DNA of 64,000 bases from Verrucomicrobiota bacterium (lineage in GTDB: Bacteria > Verrucomicrobiota > Verrucomicrobiia > Opitutales > Opitutaceae), in assembly GCA_023457715.1 (NCBI GenBank), contig JAEWKR010000082.1:1-64000 (forward strand), written 5' to 3'. The stretch's first letter is position 1; the number at the start of each line of letters is the position of its first letter. Made by a program: the position numbers and the translations under genes. Below are positions 1 through 7,471 of the stretch, in pieces. The notes under the pieces were generated by a model. It had not been told where the DNA came from. It searched no databases and worked only from the letters and a program-made list of their open reading frames with translations.

Positions 1-11
1 GGCTCGGTCCG

Positions 12-47
12 GGATTTGAGATCTGAAATTTGAGATTTGAGATTCGT
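12..47. repeat. Degenerate heptamer repeat (gatttga family)
   Basis: Imperfect tandem copies of a gatttga/gatttgag unit. The same unit recurs at about 17964-17989, 43170-43303 and 53754-53784, always between genes. Bases 1-325 hold only this and two further short tandem arrays; I see no gene in them. Confidence 0.8.
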
Positions 48-139
48 CGGCGTTGCGGGCGGCTCGCCCGCATCGGGGTATTGGAGGTCAGTCGTCGAAT
101 CGCTGGCGCTCTTCGCTACGTTCGGATAGCCGCGGACTC

Positions 140-193
<54 letters not shown>

Positions 194-225
194 CTCCCGA
201 TTCTGTGGCAAAATCGGTATTCAGG

Positions 226-255
226 TCCGAGGTTCGCGGTTCGAGGTTCGAGGTG
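226..255. repeat. Short heptamer array (gaggttc)
   Basis: About four imperfect copies of a gaggttc/gcggttc unit. It is 33 bases from the gttcgat array and has a related but distinct unit sequence. Confidence 0.75.
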
Positions 256-325
256 CGCCGTCTGGGTTCAGAGTTGTCCCTGTCACACCAACATGACATG
301 ACTGACCTTCGGCCATCCGTCTCTC

Positions 326-1909
326 ATGCCGCGCAGCCATCAGAAGCACGACCGCCTGACCGAAGCCGCCCGCGTTCGGCGACTCCGGAATCTGCTCGGC
401 ATGACCCAGCGCGAACTCGCGGCCGAGTTCAACGTTGCCAATGGGGCGGTGGCCGGGTGGGAAACCGGACATCGCGCCCTTCCGGGACCCGTGCGCAGAC
501 TGCTCGACCTTTATGAACGGGAAATCGGCACCTCGCTCGAGATCGCCGAAGAGCCGCGGCTGAAGACCAGCGGCGTCTCCCGCAGTCTGGCGGTCTCGGG
601 CATCGCCGCCTTCTGGCTGGCCGAGGCGGCGCGCAACGCGTTTCAGCATCTGCTCACCAGTGGAGATGAACCCGAGGCCCTCCAGTCGCGTACGAGGAGG
701 GCGCTGGCCGGCAACGCAGTGAAGACGTTGGGCGAACTCAAGGGGCTGGCCATGAAGGCGGGCCAATGGCTCGCGTTCGCGGAGTATATTCTGCCGCCGG
801 ACAGCCGGGCCGAGTTTGAGCAGCTTTTCGCCGCCGGCACCCCGATGGCACCCGCAGCCATCACGACGGTGTTCCTGCGCACGTTCGGCCGCGCCCCGGC
901 CGAGCTTTTCGCGGAGTGGTCGCCCACTCCCGTCGCGGCCGCCTCCATCGGCCAGGTCCACCGGGCCAGGCTGCACGACGGTCAGATCGTGGCGGTCAAG
1001 GTGCAGTATCCACAGATCGTCGACGCCTTGCGGGCGGACCTTCGCTTCCTCACGTTCATCGATCGCCTGGCCGTCGGGATTTTCCGCGGTCAGGCGCGCG
1101 GGGAATACGCCGCCGAGCTCCGTGACCGCCTGCTCGAGGAGTGCGACTATGTGCGCGAGGCCACGAACCAGGAGACTTTCCGCGGCCGATGGGGCGGTGA
1201 CGCCGCCGTGAGGATTCCGCGCGTTCACCCGGAATTCAGCGGCGACCGAGTCCTGGTGAGCGACTTCATCGAAGGGGAGCGCTTCACGGCGTTTTGCGCG
1301 CGCGCAACCGGAGCGGACCGGGATGCCGTGGGGACCACCCTCGCCCGCGTCATGCTCCATTCAATGTTCTCGCATCGGACGGTGTTCGCCGATCCCCATC
1401 CCGGAAATTTCCTGGTGCAGGGCCGAACCCTGACCGTCCTGGACTTCGGTTGCATCAAGATCCTTTCCCCCGACATCGTCGAGCAGTGGCGTGACCTCCT
1501 GCGGTCCATCATCGAACGGCGCTTCGAGGACACCCGTGGCTTGATGGTGCGTTTCGGTTGGGTGCCAAACCCCGCCCGGTTCGACTTTGAGTACCAGGAA
1601 CGGCTGCTGCAGTTGCTCTGCGCCCCGTGGCTGCGGGAGGGGCCATTCCATTACACGGACAGCTATGCGCGATTGGTGTGGGAGGCCTGGAGCCAGCGAA
1701 ATCCAAACCGGTTTCGTGCCAATGTACCGCGAGACTGGATTTTCGCCGGTCGCATGCTGCTGGGTATGCGCTCCCGTCTCACGCAGTTGCAGGCGCGCGT
1801 CGACATGCGGTCGATCATGCTCCGCGAGCTCTACCGTTCTCCCGCCGATTACCCACCTCCTTTTACGGCCAGCGAGTGCGCCGCCGCGGGATTATCCGCG
1901 CATGGGTAG
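326..1909 (+). CDS. XRE helix-turn-helix / ABC1 (UbiB-type) kinase fusion
   Basis: A 527-residue protein in two parts. Residues about 13-65 form an XRE-like HTH (MTQRELAAEFNVANGAVAGW). Residues about 130-450 are an ABC1/AarF/UbiB atypical kinase-like domain. Visible landmarks are the KAGQ motif (144-147), the alanine-rich loop AAAS (204-207), lysine 225 in VAVKV, the EE(C) pair (271-272), the DPHPGN catalytic loop (356-361) and DFG (373-375). All expected kinase-like residues are therefore present. ABC1 proteins typically act in ubiquinone or lipid metabolism and are ATP-binding. Fusion to a DNA-binding domain suggests a soluble regulator rather than a membrane quinone-biosynthesis factor, which is inference. 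No transmembrane segment is seen at the C-terminus. It stands alone, with tandem repeats upstream. The ATG at 326 gives the complete HTH. Confidence 0.85.
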   Translation: MPRSHQKHDRLTEAARVRRLRNLLGMTQRELAAEFNVANGAVAGWETGHRALPGPVRRLLDLYEREIGTSLEIAEEPRLKTSGVSRSLAVSGIAAFWLAEAARNAFQHLLTSGDEPEALQSRTRRALAGNAVKTLGELKGLAMKAGQWLAFAEYILPPDSRAEFEQLFAAGTPMAPAAITTVFLRTFGRAPAELFAEWSPTPVAAASIGQVHRARLHDGQIVAVKVQYPQIVDALRADLRFLTFIDRLAVGIFRGQARGEYAAELRDRLLEECDYVREATNQETFRGRWGGDAAVRIPRVHPEFSGDRVLVSDFIEGERFTAFCARATGADRDAVGTTLARVMLHSMFSHRTVFADPHPGNFLVQGRTLTVLDFGCIKILSPDIVEQWRDLLRSIIERRFEDTRGLMVRFGWVPNPARFDFEYQERLLQLLCAPWLREGPFHYTDSYARLVWEAWSQRNPNRFRANVPRDWIFAGRMLLGMRSRLTQLQARVDMRSIMLRELYRSPADYPPPFTASECAAAGLSAHG

Positions 1910-2011
1910 CCGGGCAGGCGGCGGCCACCCCCCGCAGCCGCCCGCCTGCTCACACTGCGAGCAAGGTCAGCCGCGCGTCGCAGGCTGCGGTGCTTGAGGT
2001 AGACTCCCGCC

Positions 2012-2368
2012 GTGAAAACCATTCCTCGCCGCCGGTTCACCGCCGCCGTCCTCATGCTCTGTCTCGCGCTCTCGTGCGAGGCCGCAATCGTCCCGCAGCA
2101 CGTGGGCGCCCGATCTCCCAGCATGCCGGCCGCAATTGCCTCCACGCCAACCCTGCTCCTGACGGCGGCGCCCCTCCGGGCCGACGAAGAAGCGGTGCTC
2201 GCGCGCCGCAGCGCAGCCACACTCGCGCGGCGGCCGGAGAAGGCGGGCGCGTCAAACCGGACCAAGGTGGTGTGGATCGTGGTTGGCGTGACCGTCGTTG
2301 GACTTGCGATCTATGCGGCATCGACGGCCGAATCGGTCAACAACATGCAGATCACGGTCAACCCGTGA
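2012..2368 (+). CDS. Small secreted or membrane protein preceding C39-like peptidase
   Basis: A 118-residue protein with an N-terminal signal peptide (hydrophobic AAVLMLCLALS ending near residue 24) and one C-terminal transmembrane helix (WIVVGVTVVGLAIYA, about residues 88-102). The centre is low-complexity and rich in Ala and Arg. Its stop codon overlaps the GTG start of the C39-like peptidase (shared GTGA), so the two are translationally coupled. The layout, a small protein with signal peptide and C-terminal TM next to a C39-like lipoprotein, resembles the Pseudomonas PA2779/PA2778 pair. That match is by architecture only; I cannot show homology by eye. Confidence 0.7.
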   Translation: MKTIPRRRFTAAVLMLCLALSCEAAIVPQHVGARSPSMPAAIASTPTLLLTAAPLRADEEAVLARRSAATLARRPEKAGASNRTKVVWIVVGVTVVGLAIYAASTAESVNNMQITVNP

Positions 2369-2955
2369 GCAGGCGACTGAGGGCCCTGGCCGCCGCCGGC
2401 GCACTGGCTTTCGGCGGCTGCGCATCGATTTCTCATTTTCACGGTATTCCGCTGGATGCAACAGCGGTCTACGTCGCCAACGTGCCGGCCCTGCGGCAGA
2501 CGTCGGCCTTCGCGTGCGGTCCCACCTGCGTCGCCACGGTCGCGGCATCGCTCGGCGTCGTGCCGGCGAGACTTCCGCGCGGCGACCCGAAGCTTTCCGG
2601 CGACTGCAATGCGCAGGATCTGGTCGCCTTGGCCGGGACGCTCGGGCTGCGCGCCTACGCCTATGAAAGCGACATGGGAGACCTGGAGGCGCAGCTGCGC
2701 CGCGGTCGCGCGATGATCGTGATGATTCCCCAGCCGCTTGTCCCTGCGGGCGGGGTGGTCGGCCACGTCATCGTTGAAGCATGGAACGCGCTCGGTCCCA
2801 AACCGGCCCACTGGGTCGTTGTCGTTGGCCTTGAACCCGACGGCGACGTTATCCTGCACGACCCCGCCGCGGGACCGGTGGTGATGCGTCGCGCGGCCTT
2901 CCTTCGCCACTGGCGCGCGGAAGGACACCTGTCGGTGCTCCTCACCGGAGCCTGA
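2365..2955 (+). CDS. C39-like cysteine peptidase lipoprotein
   Basis: 196 residues from the GTG at 2365, which overlaps the preceding stop. The N-terminus is a lipoprotein signal with cysteine 19 after a hydrophobic run (FGGC). A papain-like C39 core follows: QTSAFACGPTC with catalytic Cys51, His149 in HWVVVVG, and Asp166 in LHDP. The family cleaves peptides or acts as a bacteriocin-type leader peptidase. This copy is a free lipoprotein without an ABC transporter, like the PA2778 group. The start was chosen because the upstream open frame carries no signal and the GTG yields a proper lipobox. Substrate unknown. Confidence 0.8.
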   Translation: MSRRLRALAAAGALAFGGCASISHFHGIPLDATAVYVANVPALRQTSAFACGPTCVATVAASLGVVPARLPRGDPKLSGDCNAQDLVALAGTLGLRAYAYESDMGDLEAQLRRGRAMIVMIPQPLVPAGGVVGHVIVEAWNALGPKPAHWVVVVGLEPDGDVILHDPAAGPVVMRRAAFLRHWRAEGHLSVLLTGA

Positions 2956-3060
2956 TTGAGGCCTGCTTCTTCACCGGGATTTCGATCAGGGCAACGGATT
3001 GCCGCAGCAGTGGAAACGCAAAGTCGGTGGCGCTGGCCACCAATCTCGTGCGCAAATCGA
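2943..3060 (-). pseudogene. 3' remnant of a GH39-like glycoside hydrolase gene
   Basis: On the minus strand this stretch translates to a tail ending FPLLRQSVALIEIPV followed by KKQASIRLR and a stop. The intact GH39 gene in this window (ends at 16240) finishes FPLLRQSVALIDIPVR, a near-identical 15-residue match plus similar flanking residues. No start or upstream catalytic part is present; upstream lies the palindromic repeat and the 3' end of the MFS gene. This is best read as the surviving C-terminus of a deleted paralogue that once followed the MFS transporter in the operon. Confidence 0.75.
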
Positions 3061-3081
3061 GCGGCCGCGTCCCCTTCCGCA

Positions 3082-3158
3082 TTCCGCCTGAACGCGGGAC
3101 TACTTACCAACGCCACCGCAAGCGCCGCTTGCGTAGGTCGTCCCGCCTTCAGGCGGAA
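3082..3158. repeat. Palindromic intergenic repeat (REP-like)
   Basis: Two opposed copies of a motif: ttccgcctgaacgcgggac at 3082-3100 and its near-complement taggtcgtcccgccttcagg (3134-3153, continuing cgga), separated by about 30 bases. The second copy is almost identical to 57467-57490 (one difference). A weaker relative is near 20835 (cgtcccgcctgcgatg). The element covers the last codons of the MFS gene. Confidence 0.8.
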
Positions 3159-4395
3159 GGATTGGACAAACCGGCCTGGTGGCGTCGATCCGAAGCCACG
3201 CGACCGCTCCCACCAGGGACATCACCGCGATCGGCACCAGCGGCGCATTGTAGGATCCGAAGGCCACGACGATGTATCCGAATAACACCGTCGTGAGAAA
3301 GGACCCGACCTGACCGGCGGTATTCATGGCCGCCGTCACCACGCCCGCCTGCCGTCGCCCCACGTCCAGGCACACCGCCCACGCCACCGGGAGGGCGAAA
3401 TCCGAGCAGCCGTAAGCCAGGGCAAGCCAGACCACCGTCACGACCTTGTCCTGCGTGAAGATCGTGGCGGCGAGGAAGACGGCGGCCGCGCCAAGGCCGC
3501 CCGCTCCAAGCAGACGGCGGCCCCATTTCAAACCGATTCGCCGAACCAGCAAGTCGCTGGCGACGCCGCCGCCGAGATTGGCCACCGCCCCGAACACGAA
3601 GGGCAGCCAGGACAAGGCAATCAGCTCTCCCGGCGAAAACCCGCGGCCGTTGGCGAGGAAGATGTGCATCCAGGTCAGATAGAAGAAGCCACACCAGGCG
3701 TTGGCATGGTACATCAGCATGATCCACCAGAGATTCGGCTGCCGGAACAAGTGGCGCCACGGCGGTCGGACGGGAGGAGCCGGGACGGCCCCGCTTTCGC
3801 TTTCCGCCACCTCGGCCGGCGAAACCCCTTTCATTTCCGCCGGGTGATCGCGGAACCACCAGAACCAGGCGAGCGCCCAGGCGAGACCGATCGCGCCGAA
3901 CAGATAAAATCCGACCCGCCACCCATAAGCCTGCTGCACCGGGATCACCAGGATCGGCGCGACCGCACCCCCGATCCGACTCGCCATCCACACCACGCTC
4001 TGTGCCCGAGCCCGCTCCGTCGTCGGAAACCAGCGCGCGATCACCGTGGAGAAATTGGGAAACGCCCCCGCCTCCCCCATCCCGAAGAGAAACCGGACGA
4101 TCACCAACTGGCGGAAACCCTGCACCACGCCGGTCAACGCCGTGAACACCGACCACCACGCGACGATGCGGGTCAGAACCCGACGGGGGCCGATCCGGTC
4201 GCCCAGCGCGCCGGCCGGGATTTCAAACACGCCGTACGAAATCACGAAGGCGCTCAACACCCACCCCCACTGTTCCAGCGTCAGCCCGAGGTCGGTCTGG
4301 ATCGTCTTTCCGGCGACGGAAATGCAGATGCGATCCACATAGGTGATCAGCGACGCGAAGAACAGAAACCCGAGGACCCGGTAACGATATTTCAT
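3100..4395 (-). CDS. MFS transporter, ACS (anion:cation symporter) type
   Basis: 431 residues with about 12 hydrophobic segments. It has the N-terminal ACS pattern (FLFFASLITYVDRICISVA) and the loop RIGPRRVLTR, like hexuronate, glucarate and related sugar-acid carriers (ExuT/GudP type). It follows KDG kinase by 19 bases in the same orientation, consistent with uptake of a sugar acid feeding the KDG/KDPG enzymes. The last ~20 residues (from CPILPPEGG) are encoded by the palindromic repeat, so the ancestral stop has been lost or moved. Exact substrate cannot be read from sequence. Confidence 0.85.
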   Translation of the reverse strand: MKYRYRVLGFLFFASLITYVDRICISVAGKTIQTDLGLTLEQWGWVLSAFVISYGVFEIPAGALGDRIGPRRVLTRIVAWWSVFTALTGVVQGFRQLVIVRFLFGMGEAGAFPNFSTVIARWFPTTERARAQSVVWMASRIGGAVAPILVIPVQQAYGWRVGFYLFGAIGLAWALAWFWWFRDHPAEMKGVSPAEVAESESGAVPAPPVRPPWRHLFRQPNLWWIMLMYHANAWCGFFYLTWMHIFLANGRGFSPGELIALSWLPFVFGAVANLGGGVASDLLVRRIGLKWGRRLLGAGGLGAAAVFLAATIFTQDKVVTVVWLALAYGCSDFALPVAWAVCLDVGRRQAGVVTAAMNTAGQVGSFLTTVLFGYIVVAFGSYNAPLVPIAVMSLVGAVAWLRIDATRPVCPILPPEGGTTYASGACGGVGK

Positions 4396-4414
4396 GGCCG
4401 CGTGGTCGGGTGGC

Positions 4415-5503
4415 TCAGCGCGCCATCGCGCCCCCGCTGTTGCCCGCCAGCAGCGCCTCCACCTCCGCCCGGGTGCAATAGCTGAAATCGCCCTTCACCG
4501 AGTGCGCGAGGCAAGAGGCCGCGACCGCAAACCGCAAAGCCTCCCCACCGGCGGACAGCTTCGGCGTCTGCAAGGCATGAATCAAAGCCCCGGCAAACAC
4601 GTCGCCGGTTCCGACGCGATCGACCATCAACGGGATTTCGTACGGAACATACGTGTCCCCGGATTGCGGGGCAATCGCCCAACCGTCCCGCGCCGGTTCA
4701 TGGAGCAACGCTCCCCAGTTGTTGTGACTCGCGGAGGGGTTCTCCCGCAAGGTCACCGCGACCCGGAGAAGATGGGGGAAGCGCCGCACCGTCGCCCGAG
4801 CGACTTCGCGCGCGGCGTCCACCGCCAGGGAACGGTCGGCGCTGCCCGGAATGCCTTCCAGGCCCGCGACGAGCGCGAGGTCGCTGGGATTGCCGATCAA
4901 GACGTCAACCAGCGGCAGCATGGCTTGGAGCGTACGCCGGGCCAGAACCTCGGGTGCGAGTGTCTCATCCCACCGCCATAACTGACGACGGTGATTGATA
5001 TCGAGCGACACGGTGAGCCCATGCACTTTCGCTGCTTGCAAGGCGTCCAGCGTGGCCTCCGCCGCCACGCGCGAAACGCTGGCCGAGATTCCCGTGGTGT
5101 GAAACCAATCGACGCCCGCGAGCAGCCGCGGCCAGTCATAGTGCGCCGCGGGAGTGCGGGCGAAGGTCGTGCCGTCCCGGTCGTAGAGCACGCGCCCGCC
5201 GCGCTGCCCAGCCCCGGACTCGACGAAATAGATGCCGAACCGCCCTTCATCGCGAAGGGCCACGCCCTGAACGCCAACATTCATGGCCCGCACGCTGGCG
5301 AGGCATGCTTCGGTGATATCACCCGTCGGCAGGGCGGTGACGAACTCCGCCACTCCGCCGAGGCTCGCAATCGCAACCGCGGCGTTCACCTCGGCGCCGG
5401 CGAACGCTGTTTCCAGCGCGCCGGGCATGGACTGCCGCAATCGCAGGTAGCCGGGCGCCGAGAGCCGCAGCATGACCTCTCCAAAACAAAGGGTCTTCTT
5501 CAT
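4415..5503 (-). CDS. kdgK: PfkB-family sugar kinase, probable 2-keto-3-deoxygluconate kinase
   Basis: 362 residues of the ribokinase/PfkB fold. The N-terminal signature FGEVMLRLSAPG matches KdgK proteins. The C-terminal ATP-site signature is DRVGTGDVFAGA, with the expected catalytic base Asp301. KdgK phosphorylates 2-keto-3-deoxygluconate to KDPG. The aldolase gene for KDPG lies 12 bases upstream and the transporter 19 bases downstream, which supports the assignment. The length is slightly above the usual ~310-345. A kinase for a related sugar acid remains possible. Confidence 0.85.
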   Translation of the reverse strand: MKKTLCFGEVMLRLSAPGYLRLRQSMPGALETAFAGAEVNAAVAIASLGGVAEFVTALPTGDITEACLASVRAMNVGVQGVALRDEGRFGIYFVESGAGQRGGRVLYDRDGTTFARTPAAHYDWPRLLAGVDWFHTTGISASVSRVAAEATLDALQAAKVHGLTVSLDINHRRQLWRWDETLAPEVLARRTLQAMLPLVDVLIGNPSDLALVAGLEGIPGSADRSLAVDAAREVARATVRRFPHLLRVAVTLRENPSASHNNWGALLHEPARDGWAIAPQSGDTYVPYEIPLMVDRVGTGDVFAGALIHALQTPKLSAGGEALRFAVAASCLAHSVKGDFSYCTRAEVEALLAGNSGGAMAR

Positions 5504-5515
5504 GACTTCATCGAG

Positions 5516-6163
5516 CTAGGTCTGATGCACCATGGCCGCGGCACGCGCCGCGTTCGCCTGGATCTCACTCCACGCGCCGCGCCGAATCAGTTCGCTGGGC
5601 GCGATCCAGGACCCGCCGACGGCGATCACCGTCGGCTCGACCAGATAATCCGTCATCCCTGCGAGAGTGATCCCGCCCAACGGGAGGAAGCGCATGCCCA
5701 GGTGCTGGAAAGGAGCCGCGACTGTCCGCAGGCCGCGCGCACCACCGAGAGGCTCTGCGGGAAAAAACTTCAGTAGCTGGCATCCCAGGCCCGCCGCCGC
5801 CTGGATTTCGGACGCGGTTGCCACGCCCGGCATGAAGGGCAGCCCGATGCGTGCGGCGTGCTTCACCGTTTCTGCATCCAGTCCTGGCGCGAGCGCGAAA
5901 TCCGCTCCCGCCACCTTGGCGGCCTCGACTTGGGCTCCATTCAGCGCGGTCCCTGCCCCGAGCAAAAAATCGGGCCGGGCAAACCGCATGGCGTGAAGCG
6001 CCTCGAGCGACGCGGGCGTCCGGAGCGCCACTTCGACGGCCCGGATGCCGCCCTCCGCCAGCGCCTGCGCCAGCGGCGCGGCATCGCTTTCGCGCTCCAG
6101 GGTCACGACCGCGACAATTCGCGCGGCCTCGAGTCTCACTCCAAATTCCGGCACCGCGATCAT
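5516..6163 (-). CDS. eda: KDPG/KHG aldolase
   Basis: 215 residues, the usual length for Eda. The class I aldolase features are present: glutamate 44 in GIRAVEVALRTP and the Schiff-base lysine 132 in LLKFFPAE, with GGIT near the phosphate site. It cleaves 2-keto-3-deoxy-6-phosphogluconate to pyruvate and glyceraldehyde 3-phosphate in the cytoplasm. It lies directly upstream of the KDG kinase in the same operon, so together they complete the lower branch of uronate-type sugar-acid breakdown. Confidence 0.9.
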   Translation of the reverse strand: MIAVPEFGVRLEAARIVAVVTLERESDAAPLAQALAEGGIRAVEVALRTPASLEALHAMRFARPDFLLGAGTALNGAQVEAAKVAGADFALAPGLDAETVKHAARIGLPFMPGVATASEIQAAAGLGCQLLKFFPAEPLGGARGLRTVAAPFQHLGMRFLPLGGITLAGMTDYLVEPTVIAVGGSWIAPSELIRRGAWSEIQANAARAAAMVHQT

Positions 6164-6200
6164 CGGTCCACCCCTTCAGCGGTTGTCCCCGCGCGGGCCT

Positions 6201-7454
6201 TCATGGTGCGGCCGGCCCGGTGGCCCGGTTGATGAGGCCGCGCAGGCGAGAACGCGTGTCCACCAGCCGCCCCGCCAGCACGTCGGCTTCGGTAAAGACC
6301 GCCAGGAGGATCTCGCGATCCGTTTTCCGATTGAAGTCGTAGACGATGAAGATGCGACCGTCGTCCGCTTCGTCCCCGTCGGGATAGGAAACCGCAATGC
6401 GCTCGTCGAGCAGCAGACCGCCCGTCCAGGACCGGCCGTCATCCTTCGACAGATACGCCGTGAGGTGGGACCTTCGCTGCGCGGCCCCCTTGACGCTCCC
6501 GGATGCGAGCCACGCGACGTCGAGTGTCGGATTGTGCTTCACGAGCAGCAAATTGCCCGAGCGCAAGCGACGGACAAAGAAGCGCGCGTTCACGTGCGGG
6601 ATCTTCGCCTCGCGTCCGGGGGTCCAGGTCGCTCCGCCATCACTCGAGAAGCTTTCGCCGATCCCGGTGCGGGTTCGGGCCCAAAGCCAGAGGCTTCGAT
6701 CCTGGCGTTCAAGGATCGAGTGCTCGTCGAACTGCAGATCCGGAAAGCGCGCGGTGCCGCGCAGCGTCACGGTCTGGCCCTGATCGGTGCTCACATAGAC
6801 GTGGGTGCCCACCGCTTCGCGACGCCAGTGGTTGTGGGCCGGTGGGACAACCTTCCGATCCCCTGGAGCGACGCCCGTCTTCGGTTCCTCCTGCCACATT
6901 GCCACCGGGAAAAGCCAATCTCCGTTCACGCAGGCGGTCGGTTTGTTCATCATGATGCCGTCCGCCAGGCGACGCGGTTCAGACCAGGTGGGTTTGGCGT
7001 CATCGGCGTTGGCGGTGGTGGTGGCCCAAACGCCGGCCCGACCATCCCACCATTTGTAAGACTGCGCATAGAACCACCAGAGTCGGCCTGCAGGATCGAC
7101 CCAAAGGACCGGATCGTAGGCCCGCACCGGGCCGGCCGGATCCACCACCGCGCTGACCGATGACCACGTCACGCCGTCGTCGGCACTGGTGGCCAGCATG
7201 ACATAGTTCTCCGGCCCCTCGTCGTCACCGCCACCGTACCAAGTCGCCCACAAACGACCGCCGGGAGCTCGGGCCAGACCAGGGATGCCCTGGAAGGGAC
7301 GGGTGGCGTCGCCGTACTGTGGTCCCGGCGCCACGTTCACGGTCGCGGGAACCAACGCCGGATCCACGGGGGTCCCGGGACTGGCCACGGCCGCGGCGAA
7401 GGAAAGGAGCGCGCCGGACCAGCAGCGGAAAAGGCGAACGGAAGCGAAGGTCAT
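6201..7454 (-). CDS. BNR/Asp-box sialidase-like exported protein
   Basis: 417 residues from the ATG at 7454, which gives a signal peptide ending near AAAVASPG. An upstream ATG at 7526 would overlap the receptor gene and lacks signal character. At least three Asp-boxes of the form S/T-x-D-x-G-x-x-W are visible (TSADDGVTW, SSDGGATW, SKDDGRSW), typical of six-bladed sialidase propellers. It lies 17 bases after the TonB receptor. Exo-sialidases cleave terminal sialic acid, but BNR proteins of this type also occur in other polysaccharide loci, and the neighbours (KDG kinase, KDPG aldolase) fit a uronate-type sugar better. Activity is uncertain. Confidence 0.75.
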   Translation of the reverse strand: MTFASVRLFRCWSGALLSFAAAVASPGTPVDPALVPATVNVAPGPQYGDATRPFQGIPGLARAPGGRLWATWYGGGDDEGPENYVMLATSADDGVTWSSVSAVVDPAGPVRAYDPVLWVDPAGRLWWFYAQSYKWWDGRAGVWATTTANADDAKPTWSEPRRLADGIMMNKPTACVNGDWLFPVAMWQEEPKTGVAPGDRKVVPPAHNHWRREAVGTHVYVSTDQGQTVTLRGTARFPDLQFDEHSILERQDRSLWLWARTRTGIGESFSSDGGATWTPGREAKIPHVNARFFVRRLRSGNLLLVKHNPTLDVAWLASGSVKGAAQRRSHLTAYLSKDDGRSWTGGLLLDERIAVSYPDGDEADDGRIFIVYDFNRKTDREILLAVFTEADVLAGRLVDTRSRLRGLINRATGPAAP

Positions 7455-7471
7455 CGTCGGCGCGGGGAGAG

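Noticed and set aside
221..1360. 379-codon minus-strand frame opposite the HTH-ABC1 gene
   Set aside because: Ends in the tandem repeat and lies over the conserved kinase motifs of the other strand.
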